Source: Rubrobacter aplysinae (GTDB taxonomy: Bacteria; Actinomycetota; Rubrobacteria; Rubrobacterales; Rubrobacteraceae). Taken from it: a stretch of 64,000 nucleotides of DNA. Below the pieces are notes generated by a model. The model saw nothing but the letters and a program-made list of their open reading frames with translations, was not told where the DNA came from and made no database searches. A program made the translations under genes and the position numbers. The stretch spans positions 1 to 64,000 of the forward strand of contig NZ_LEKH01000011.1 of NCBI RefSeq assembly GCF_001029505.1, given 5' to 3'. This document shows, piece after piece, positions 33,159 through 40,452 of the stretch (the first letter of the stretch is position 1; the number at the start of each line of letters is the position of its first letter).

Positions 33159-34481
33159 CTACCTGCTCCCGCCCGTGGGGCTGCCGTTGTGCGGGCTTCC
33201 GTTGGAGGGCGCCGGAGCGCCGAGGGTAGACGGGGCTCCGGGGCCGGGAGCCGGCGAGAGCCGCGCCTGCCGCTCGTCGTCGGCGGGCTTAGCCCGGACG
33301 CGGGACCACTCGGGGTCGAAGAACGGGGTCGGGGCCACGCGGGCGAGCACGGGATGCCCGCCGACCTCGACGAGCAGGTTGCGGCCCGGCCAGCAGTGAG
33401 CCGTGTCCACGTAGGCCAGGGCGAGCGTCTCGCCGACGGTGTGGCCGCGGGCGCTGGACGTAATACGCCCGACCCGGCTCTCGCCCGGCATCAGGTCGTC
33501 CTCGTACTGCCCGGCCTCCGCGCCGTTCTCGACCAGCTCGCGGAAGGTCGCGACGTCGCTTATGGAGTGGACCGCGTCGCCCGGTGCGGCCGGGGCCTCG
33601 CTCTGCAGGATCAGGCCGACCCACCGCTCGTCCAGGCCTTGCTCCTGCATCCGGAGGAGTGCCTCCCGCCCGACGAAATCCCGCTTGCGGAAGGAGATCC
33701 AACGTTCGAGACCGACGTGGAACGGGGTCTGGCTCTCGCCTATGTCCGGCCCGTACAGCGGCAACGCCTTCTCGATACGCAGGCTCTGCATGGCTTCGAG
33801 GCCGTATGGTCTGAGGCCGAACTCCTTGCCGGTTTGCAGGATGTGCTCCCACAGGTAACCGGCCTCCTCTGCGGGGACGTACAGCTCGTAGCCGAGCTCG
33901 CCGGTGTAGCCGGAGCGGGAGACGATGACCTCCACGCCGCCGATGCGGCCGGTGGCGAAGCGGAAGAAGCGCAGGGAGTCGAGGTCTACGTCCTCTACGA
34001 CGGACTTGAGGTACAGCCGCGAGCGGGGACCCTGGATCACTGGCAGCGCCAGGGCGGCGGTCACGTCGGTGACGTAGGCGCTAGATCCACGGGCGTGATC
34101 TGAGATCCAACGCACGGACTTCTTGCGTGGCCCAGAGCTCGCAACGACCATGAAGTGCTCGTCGTCGAACTTGTACACGGTCACGTCGTCCACGACACCG
34201 CCGGCCTCGTTGCACATGGTGGAGTAGCGGAGCTGTCCGGGCTGGAGGTCCAGCACCTCGTTCACCAGCAACCGGTTCAGGAGCCGCTCGGCTCCGGGTC
34301 CTTTCACGTCGATCTCACCCATCGTCGAGAGGTCCTGCATCCCGACGTTGGTGCGCACGTTTCGGTGCTCCTCGACGGGCGAGGCGTAGGAGGTCGGGAA
34401 CATGAACTCCCCGCCGCCCTTTATGAGGTCGCGCGCGGAGCGCAGGTGGTAATCGTAGAAGGGTGTCCTTCTCTCGGTCAT
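33159..34481 (-). CDS. GcvT-like THF-dependent aminomethyltransferase paralog
   Basis: 440 aa from ATG 34481 with GGAAAGGAGG upstream; an N-terminal extension read from 34634 is Pro/Arg-rich and unlikely. The GcvT fold shows SYASPVEEHRNVRTNVGMQD, MCNEAGGVVDDVTVYKFDDE, the folate-site block SGYTGELGYELYVP and YGLEAMQSLRIEKALPLYG. The last 30 residues are Pro/Gly/Ser-rich. It is probably a folate-binding partner that traps the one-carbon unit released by the sarcosine oxidase-like protein encoded 7 bp downstream, since that enzyme has no folate domain. Not the glycine-cleavage T protein itself, as gcvH and gcvP are absent here. Confidence 0.82.
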   Translation of the reverse strand: MTERRTPFYDYHLRSARDLIKGGGEFMFPTSYASPVEEHRNVRTNVGMQDLSTMGEIDVKGPGAERLLNRLLVNEVLDLQPGQLRYSTMCNEAGGVVDDVTVYKFDDEHFMVVASSGPRKKSVRWISDHARGSSAYVTDVTAALALPVIQGPRSRLYLKSVVEDVDLDSLRFFRFATGRIGGVEVIVSRSGYTGELGYELYVPAEEAGYLWEHILQTGKEFGLRPYGLEAMQSLRIEKALPLYGPDIGESQTPFHVGLERWISFRKRDFVGREALLRMQEQGLDERWVGLILQSEAPAAPGDAVHSISDVATFRELVENGAEAGQYEDDLMPGESRVGRITSSARGHTVGETLALAYVDTAHCWPGRNLLVEVGGHPVLARVAPTPFFDPEWSRVRAKPADDERQARLSPAPGPGAPSTLGAPAPSNGSPHNGSPTGGSR

Positions 34482-34566
34482 CGTGGCCTCCTTTCCCGGG
34501 CCACCGCTCTTCCGGGCCTTGCCGGTGGCGGCCTCGTGTTGGGCGTCCGCACTTCTTTCCCCCGTT

Positions 34567-35193
34567 CTATTCCCCGCCGGAGAGACGCCGCGCCAGGGCG
34601 GCGGTCTCTTGATAGAGGCCGGTGGCGCGGTCACGGCGGTCTCTGGCGTCTGCGGCTCCGTTGCCGTGGATCTCCTCCACGTTCAGCCTCACGAGCTCCG
34701 CGGCGGATCTGGCCGCGGCCTCGGACAGATACAGGGCTGTGAGGGCGTCGCCCCGCAGGTTGGGGTTGCCCTCCTCGGCGAGCCGGGCGGCGATCTCTGC
34801 CGTCTCCCGGGCGAGCTCCGCGACCCGGAGCGGCACGTCGGCGGCCTCTCCGAAAGCCAGATCCAGAGCCTCCCGGCGTCCGGGCTCTCCGGCCGGGAGA
34901 CGCAGCGCCGCCAGCACCCGCCCGTAGGCCTCGCCGTCGGCGCGGGCCAGGGGCAAGGCCTGCCCGCGCAGGCCCTCGGCGCGCCCGGCTAGCTCTCCGG
35001 CGTCCTCCACATGCTTCTCCGAGAGCCGGGCGGACATACAGACCAGCCCGGCGGCGAGCGAGGCCGTTACGGCAGCGGCCCCGCCACCGCCCGGCGCGGG
35101 GCTGTCGGAGGCGACCGAGTCCAGGAACTCCCCGAGCGAGAGCCCCTGGTAGTCCGGCGCTCGGGCCGGGCGGGTGGAGTCCGCTCTGCTCAC
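34567..35193 (-). CDS. fchA: Cyclodeaminase/methenyl-THF cyclohydrolase-like protein (FTCD_C family)
   Basis: 208 aa. The GTG start overlaps the formate-THF ligase TGA (GTGA). It is helical, with SLGEFLDSVASDSPAPGGGG AAAVTASLAAGLVCMSA split here for length, then ADGEAYGRVL, GNPNLRGDALTAL and ARSAAELVRLNVEEI: the pattern of formiminotransferase-cyclodeaminase C domains and FchA. It converts 5,10-methenyl-THF to 10-formyl-THF. Pairing with formate-THF ligase supports this over a histidine-degradation role. Confidence 0.83.
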   Translation of the reverse strand: MSRADSTRPARAPDYQGLSLGEFLDSVASDSPAPGGGGAAAVTASLAAGLVCMSARLSEKHVEDAGELAGRAEGLRGQALPLARADGEAYGRVLAALRLPAGEPGRREALDLAFGEAADVPLRVAELARETAEIAARLAEEGNPNLRGDALTALYLSEAAARSAAELVRLNVEEIHGNGAADARDRRDRATGLYQETAALARRLSGGE

Positions 35194-36923
35194 GAGAGGC
35201 CGACCACCTCCCCGTTCTCGTCCAGGTCGATGTTCTCCGCGGCGGGGGTCGCGCTCAGGCCGGGCATGGTGCGCATCTCGCCGCAGATCGGGTACACGAA
35301 GCCCGCGCCGGCGGAGAGCCGGGCCTCGCGCACCGGCAGGGTCCAGCCCTTGGGCGCGCCGAGCAGGGTCGGGTCGCTGGAGATCGAGAGGTGGGTCTTT
35401 GCGATGCACACCGGCAGGTTGCCGTAGCCGGAGCTCTCGTAGGAGTCGAGCTGTCCGGCGGCGAGCGGGGAGTAGTCCACGCCGGAGGCCCCGTACACCT
35501 CGCTCGCGATGGTCTCGATCTTCTCCCGCAGGCTGGCGGAGTCCGGGTAGAGCAGCGCGAAGCCCGAAGGCTCCTCGGCTGCCTCCGCGACGGCCTCGGC
35601 GAGCTCCGTGGCCCCCTTGCCGCCCTCGGTGAAGTGCTCGGAGACCGCGACGCGGACACCCATCTCCTCGGAGATCTCACGAATCGCGGCGTGCTCGGAG
35701 GCGTGGTCCGTGGGGAAGGCGTTTATGGCGACCACGGGCGAGACGCCGTGCAGCTTTATGTTGGAGATCTGCTTCCGCAGGTTATCCGCCCCGGCGTACA
35801 CGTCGTCGGGGTTCTCCTCCAGAAGCTCCGGCGGCAGCGGCTTCCCGGCGGCGACCTTGTGACGGCCGGAGTGGACCTTGAGCGCGCGCACGGTTGCGAC
35901 GAGCACGGCGGCGTCCGGGGCGATGCCGGAGGCGCGGCTCTTGATGTTGAAGAACCGCTCCGCGCCCATGTCGGCCCCGAAACCGGCCTCGGTTATGAGG
36001 TAATCCCCGGCGCGGGCGCCGACCCGGTCGGCCACGATGGAGGAGTTGCCGTGGGCGATGTTGCCGAACGGCCCGGCGTGGACCAGCACCGGCGTGTTCT
36101 CCAGCGTCTGCATCAGGTTCGGCTTCAGGGCCTCGCGCAATATTACCGCCATGGCCCCGGCGGCCTTTATGTCCTCGGCGGTGACCGGGTATCCGTCGAC
36201 GTCGTTGGCGACCACGATGCGCCCGAGCCGCTGCCGCAGGTCACCGAGCGAGTCCGCCAGAGCGAGCACGGCCATGACCTCGCTGGCGGCGGTGATGTCG
36301 AAGCCGGACTGGTTCGGTACTCCGTCTCCCCGCGCCCCGAGGCCGCTAACTATGTTGCGCAGGGAGCGGTCGTTCACGTCCATGACGCGCCGCCAGCGCA
36401 CGTCGCGCGGGTCGAGCCTGGGCTCGCCGCCCTGGTGGATGTGGTTGTCCACCATCGCGGAGAGCAGATTGTGGGCGGCGGTTACGGCGTGCATGTCGCC
36501 GGTCAGGTGCAGGTTCAGCGTCTCCATCGGCACGACCTGGCTGTAGCCGCCGCCGGCGGCTCCGCCCTTGATGCCGAAGGTCGGCCCCATCGAGGGCTGG
36601 CGCACGGCAACGGTCGCCTTCTTGCCGAGGTGGGAGAACGCCTGGCCGAGCCCGACGGTCGTCGTGGTCTTGCCCTCACCGAGCGGCGTCGGCGTAATCG
36701 CCGAGACGACGACGTACTTTGCCCTCGGACGGTCGGCCAGCTCGTCTATGGCCCCGAGCTTTACCTTGGCAACGTTCTCGCCGTAGGGCTCTAGCAGATG
36801 AGGCCCGATCCCCATGCCGGAAGCTACCTCCTGCATCGGCACGAGTCGTGCCTGACGGGCTATCTCGAGATCCGATGGAAACTTTTTCGTCTCTTTGGTC
36901 TCTTTGTTCTGCGTGGTAAACAT
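35190..36923 (-). CDS. fhs: Formate-tetrahydrofolate ligase
   Basis: 577 aa, slightly longer than usual (about 555). P-loop TPLGEGKTTT at 79-88; RQPSMGPTFGIKGGAAGGGY, NDVDGYPVTAED, HAGPFGNIAHGNSS and VVAINAFPTD are diagnostic. It interconverts formate + ATP + THF with 10-formyl-THF; in a demethylation pathway it can run backwards and yield ATP and formate. The cyclohydrolase gene overlaps downstream and metF lies 42 bp upstream. N-terminus ENKETKETK-like and Lys-rich. Confidence 0.93.
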   Translation of the reverse strand: MFTTQNKETKETKKFPSDLEIARQARLVPMQEVASGMGIGPHLLEPYGENVAKVKLGAIDELADRPRAKYVVVSAITPTPLGEGKTTTTVGLGQAFSHLGKKATVAVRQPSMGPTFGIKGGAAGGGYSQVVPMETLNLHLTGDMHAVTAAHNLLSAMVDNHIHQGGEPRLDPRDVRWRRVMDVNDRSLRNIVSGLGARGDGVPNQSGFDITAASEVMAVLALADSLGDLRQRLGRIVVANDVDGYPVTAEDIKAAGAMAVILREALKPNLMQTLENTPVLVHAGPFGNIAHGNSSIVADRVGARAGDYLITEAGFGADMGAERFFNIKSRASGIAPDAAVLVATVRALKVHSGRHKVAAGKPLPPELLEENPDDVYAGADNLRKQISNIKLHGVSPVVAINAFPTDHASEHAAIREISEEMGVRVAVSEHFTEGGKGATELAEAVAEAAEEPSGFALLYPDSASLREKIETIASEVYGASGVDYSPLAAGQLDSYESSGYGNLPVCIAKTHLSISSDPTLLGAPKGWTLPVREARLSAGAGFVYPICGEMRTMPGLSATPAAENIDLDENGEVVGLS

Positions 36924-36965
36924 CTCCGTGCCTCTTCTCCTCGCGCGGATTTTACACCGCTGTAG

Positions 36966-37886
36966 TTAGGCGGGGCTCTCGCTCGCCCCGGCCTCCGGGT
37001 TGAGCCACTCACTCTCCAGAATGTCGAGCATCTCCCACCGCCAGCTCTCGGTGCTCTCGGCCTGGTTGAAGGTGTTTATGTGGAACCCGGCAAGACCGTA
37101 GTACGTGTCGCCGAAGTATGGTGCGAGAGATTCCACGAGCTCGTCCGGCCTGTAGCCGCCGGGCTTGACGAGCCGCGTCGCGAGCCCGGCCTGCTTCTTC
37201 AGGAACCGGGCCGAGTCTCCGACGCCGATCTTCATCGAGATCGAGAGCAGCTTCTTGCGCTCCACCGCGCCCGGCAGCCCGACATACACCGGCAACTCCA
37301 CGCCCCGCTCGCGCAGGCCGGAGAGCCAGCTCGCCACCACGCTCGAATCGAAGCAGATCTGGGTCACCGCATAGTGCGCGAACTGCTGCTTTTCTCGCAA
37401 CGCCTCGACCAGTTCCTCGTCGCCGATCAGCGGGTGCGACTCGGGATAGGCGGTAACGCCTATACGCTCGACGCCGTGATCCAGCCCGGACATCTCGTGC
37501 AGCAACGTAGCAGCACTATAAAACGGGCCCACGGGCTCGCGGGCGTCACCGCCGACGACGAAGATTTCCTGCATCCCGGCGGCGTCCAAGCGGTGCAGGA
37601 TGTTTTGCAGATGCTCGCGGCTCTGTACGAGGCGGGCCGAGAGGTGCGGTACCACCCGGAAACCGCTCTGCGCGAGCCGCTCCGAGAGCTCAAGGGTGTT
37701 CTCCTGTCCCAGTGTCGGTGAGCAGGTGACCGTAATCTGCGCCCCGCGGGGGAGCTTCCAGGCCTCGTTTTCGGCGCCGGCTATGGGTATGATCTCGAAC
37801 CGGGGATCGGCCATCGCCGGGACGACGCCGGGCATGGTCCCCGCCACCCGGATCGGCACTTCCTTTGCGTCTCTGTCGTATATCAC
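36966..37886 (-). CDS. metF: Methylenetetrahydrofolate reductase family protein
   Basis: 306 aa, GTG start with GGGAGGAG. TIM-barrel MTHFR features: ITVTCSPTLGQENTLELSE in place of the usual FE(L/V)xPP segment, HLSARLVQSREHLQNIL, EIFVVGGDAREPVGPF, IGVTAYPESHPL and QICFDSSVVASWL. The divergent N-terminus suggests an unusual subgroup. It links 5-methyl-THF and methylene-THF. Between a DmdA-like methyltransferase and formate-THF ligase, it probably runs in the oxidative direction. Confidence 0.85.
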   Translation of the reverse strand: MIYDRDAKEVPIRVAGTMPGVVPAMADPRFEIIPIAGAENEAWKLPRGAQITVTCSPTLGQENTLELSERLAQSGFRVVPHLSARLVQSREHLQNILHRLDAAGMQEIFVVGGDAREPVGPFYSAATLLHEMSGLDHGVERIGVTAYPESHPLIGDEELVEALREKQQFAHYAVTQICFDSSVVASWLSGLRERGVELPVYVGLPGAVERKKLLSISMKIGVGDSARFLKKQAGLATRLVKPGGYRPDELVESLAPYFGDTYYGLAGFHINTFNQAESTESWRWEMLDILESEWLNPEAGASESPA

Positions 37887-37948
37887 CCTATTCTCCTCCC
37901 GTCGCCGGGCCGGACTTGTAGATCCCGGCCCGGCGGCATGTGCTCGGG

Positions 37949-39217
37949 CTAGACCGTCCTCAGGGAGGCCTTCGGGATCTCCTTGTTCGGGTCCACGAAC
38001 GGCCTCTGGACGACCGTCGCCGGATGGACGCCGGTGGGGGTCTTTATCTCCAGGGCGGTGCCGTACTCGATGTAGTCTATGGGGACCATCGCGTAGCCGA
38101 TGTTCTTCTCGATGCGCGGCGAGTAGCAGGCCGAGGAGACGTAGCCGATCTTCGAGCCCTGGTCGAGCACGTCGTAGTAGTCGATCATGGAGCTGTCGTT
38201 GAACGCGCCCATCTTCGGGCCACCGATCTCGACGCCGACCAGCTTGCGGCCCACGCCCTGGCTCTTGATCCTCTCCAGAGCCGCCCGGCCCATGAAGTCG
38301 GCCTCCTGGTCGAGGTCAACCATCCACTCGTAGCCGTAGTTGACCTCGAACGGGTTGGTGTCGAGGCGAATGTCGCAGCCCCAGGAGAGGATGCCACCCT
38401 CGATGCGCCGGATGTGACACGGCCCTATAACGCTCATGTCGTAGGGCTTTCCGGCCTCCCAGACCGTCTCCCAGAACCTGTCGCCGTCGCGGGAGGCGTT
38501 CTTGAGGTAGATCTCGAACCCGAGCTCCGAGGTGTAGCCGGTGCGGCTTATAACGACCTCCATGCCGTCCAGCTCGGCGTAATCCAGGTAGTAGTACGGG
38601 ATGTCCAGCACGCTCTCGCCGAAGAGGTCCACCATCACGTCCTTGCTCTTCGGGCCCTGGACCTGCACCGGCCCGACGTCCGGCTCCGTGACCTCCACGT
38701 CGTAGCCGTAGGCCGTGGCGAGAGCCCGCGCCCACAGCAGCACGTCGCTGTCGGCCAGAGAGAGCCAGAAGTGGTTCTCGTCCAGGCGCAGCAGCACCGG
38801 GTCGTTGATGATGCCGCCGTCCTCGGCGGTGATGAAGGTGTACTTGCACTGGCCCACGTTGCACTTGTGCAGGTCGCGCGGGATCAGGAGGTTCGTGAAG
38901 TCGAAGGCGTCGGGGCCGGTGATCTCGACCTGACGCTCGGCCGCCCCGACGTCCCACAGGGTGACGTTGTTCAGGAGCGCCTCGTACTCGGCGAACGGGT
39001 CGCCGTAGTGCCGCGGGTGGTAGCTGTGGTTGTACACGCTGTACTGTGCCACGCCGTGCTTGCGCGACGAGTAGAAGAACGGTCCGCGCCTAAGGCGCGG
39101 GTACTGCAGTATTTCGGGATGCGGGTTCGTCTTGTCCACGATACTCTCCTGGTGCCCGTTTTCGCTTCCGTTGGTGCTTCCGTTGGTGTGCTCTGTATGC
39201 TCGTTGATCTCGGTCAT
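37949..39217 (-). CDS. DmdA-like THF-dependent methyltransferase (GcvT fold)
   Basis: 422 aa, ATG with AGAGAGGAT. Blocks VYNHSYHPRHYG, LWDVGAAERQVEITGPDAFD, LLIPRDLHKCNVGQ, INDPVLLRLDENHFWLSLAD, VTEPDVGPVQVQGPKSKDVM and SRTGYTSELGFEIY line up with dimethylsulfoniopropionate demethylase DmdA, which moves a methyl group to THF. The DmdA SK-QGGFEIY block is TSELGFEIY here, so the substrate may differ. Glycine betaine, a DMSP analogue, would suit the dimethylglycine and sarcosine enzymes beside it. metF directly downstream would process the 5-methyl-THF formed. Confidence 0.78.
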   Translation of the reverse strand: MTEINEHTEHTNGSTNGSENGHQESIVDKTNPHPEILQYPRLRRGPFFYSSRKHGVAQYSVYNHSYHPRHYGDPFAEYEALLNNVTLWDVGAAERQVEITGPDAFDFTNLLIPRDLHKCNVGQCKYTFITAEDGGIINDPVLLRLDENHFWLSLADSDVLLWARALATAYGYDVEVTEPDVGPVQVQGPKSKDVMVDLFGESVLDIPYYYLDYAELDGMEVVISRTGYTSELGFEIYLKNASRDGDRFWETVWEAGKPYDMSVIGPCHIRRIEGGILSWGCDIRLDTNPFEVNYGYEWMVDLDQEADFMGRAALERIKSQGVGRKLVGVEIGGPKMGAFNDSSMIDYYDVLDQGSKIGYVSSACYSPRIEKNIGYAMVPIDYIEYGTALEIKTPTGVHPATVVQRPFVDPNKEIPKASLRTV

Positions 39218-39278
39218 GAGATCCTCTCTTTCTCGGTATCCACTCTCTCGGTTAACGCCGGACTCTGAGGCTACTCAA

Positions 39279-40256
39279 CTACTTCGTCGCATCCCCCACC
39301 CCCTCGACGCTGACAAAGTCCGTTGGCTCCTCGGGTGCCAGCCTTTCGGCCAGGTACTTCTCCCCCTCGTCGCAGAGCACGGTCACCACGCTCCGCAGCC
39401 CGTACTCCTCCTGCACCTTGCGCGCCGCTATGACGTGAGCCCCGCTGGACGGCCCGACGAACAGACCATAGTCCCTGGCGAGCCTGCGGGCCTCGGCGAC
39501 CGCCGCGTCGCTGGAGACCGGGATCAGGCCGTCCACCATGCCGCCGTGGCGGTCGAAGATGCCGGGCACGAAACCGTCGGAGATCCCCTCGACCAGGTGA
39601 CGCCCGATCTCACCGCAAAGCAGCGTGCACGACTCGTCGGGCTCGACCCCGAACAGCTTCGCCTCCTGGTTCGCATCCCGGAAAGCCTGCCCAACCCCGA
39701 CGAGCGTCCCGCCCGTCCCCACGCCCATCACGAGGGCATCCGGCGTCTCGCCTGGGGGCAGGTCGGAGAGGATCTCCGGCCCGAGCCAGCTCCGGTTCTC
39801 CTCGACGTTGTGCTCGCTCTCGAACTGCGCAGGACAGAAGTAGCCGTCCCGCTCACCGAGCTCACGGGCCTTCTCCAGAGCCTCGTTCACGTGGAAGTCG
39901 CCGACCTCCAGCACCTCGGCCCCGAAGAGCCGGCTTATGGCGAGCCGTTCGCTCGACATACCTTCCGGCATCACCACGAGCATGCGGTAACCCTTCACGG
40001 CTGCCACCATCGCCAGGGCGTTTCCGGTGTTCCCGCTCGACGCCTCGACGATGGTGTCGCCGGGCGAGAGCAGACCCTCTTCCTCGGCGCGCTCGACCAT
40101 GTACTTGGCGATGCGGGCCTTTATTGAACCGGAGGGATTCAGATACTCGCACTTGGCCCACACGCCATCCACCGGGACCAGCGGCGTGCCGCCGATGCCG
40201 TCCAGCACGCTACGGCTGGCGGAACGGGGCTCGCGGGACTCTCTCAGCGGCATCAC
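39279..40256 (-). CDS. Cysteine synthase / cystathionine beta-synthase family PLP enzyme
   Basis: 325 aa, GTG start (ATG at 40253 also possible). Fold type II PLP enzyme: Schiff-base Lys in NPSGSIKARIAKY, EASSGNTGNALAMVAAVKGY, the phosphate loop GVGTGGTLVGVGQ, and GPSSGAHVIAARK near the end. It makes cysteine from O-acetylserine or O-phosphoserine, or condenses serine and homocysteine; no CBS domains are attached. Lying inside the one-carbon cluster, it may use serine made from the glycine released by demethylation. Confidence 0.83.
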   Translation of the reverse strand: MMPLRESREPRSASRSVLDGIGGTPLVPVDGVWAKCEYLNPSGSIKARIAKYMVERAEEEGLLSPGDTIVEASSGNTGNALAMVAAVKGYRMLVVMPEGMSSERLAISRLFGAEVLEVGDFHVNEALEKARELGERDGYFCPAQFESEHNVEENRSWLGPEILSDLPPGETPDALVMGVGTGGTLVGVGQAFRDANQEAKLFGVEPDESCTLLCGEIGRHLVEGISDGFVPGIFDRHGGMVDGLIPVSSDAAVAEARRLARDYGLFVGPSSGAHVIAARKVQEEYGLRSVVTVLCDEGEKYLAERLAPEEPTDFVSVEGVGDATK

Positions 40257-40452
40257 GACGAGCCTCCCGGACGACGGGCAACCGGGACTAGAAACTTAGG
40301 GATGATCTTGTTAGAATCGTGGCGTTGCAAGGTGACTCCTAGTAGATCCTTGTGGCTTTGCCGGACGGTTCGCGTGGTCGCCAAACCTAGTGTTGCGGGC
40401 CGTCCCGGCGGTTTCTTCTGGGGTTAGGTCACGGTTTCTCCCAAAAGCTCTC

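Noticed and set aside
31988-33229. 413-codon open frame antisense to the sarcosine oxidase-like gene
   Set aside because: No recognisable domain and no start signal.
33159-34481. Glycine cleavage T protein (gcvT) proper
   Set aside because: No gcvH or gcvP nearby, and the gene is tied to sarcosine and dimethylglycine oxidases.
35391-36794. 467-codon open frame antisense to the formate-THF ligase gene
   Set aside because: Low-complexity Val/Gly/Arg-rich product opposite a strongly supported enzyme.
37940-39268. 442-codon open frame antisense to the DmdA-like gene
   Set aside because: The minus-strand frame has clear GcvT/DmdA motifs; the plus frame has none.
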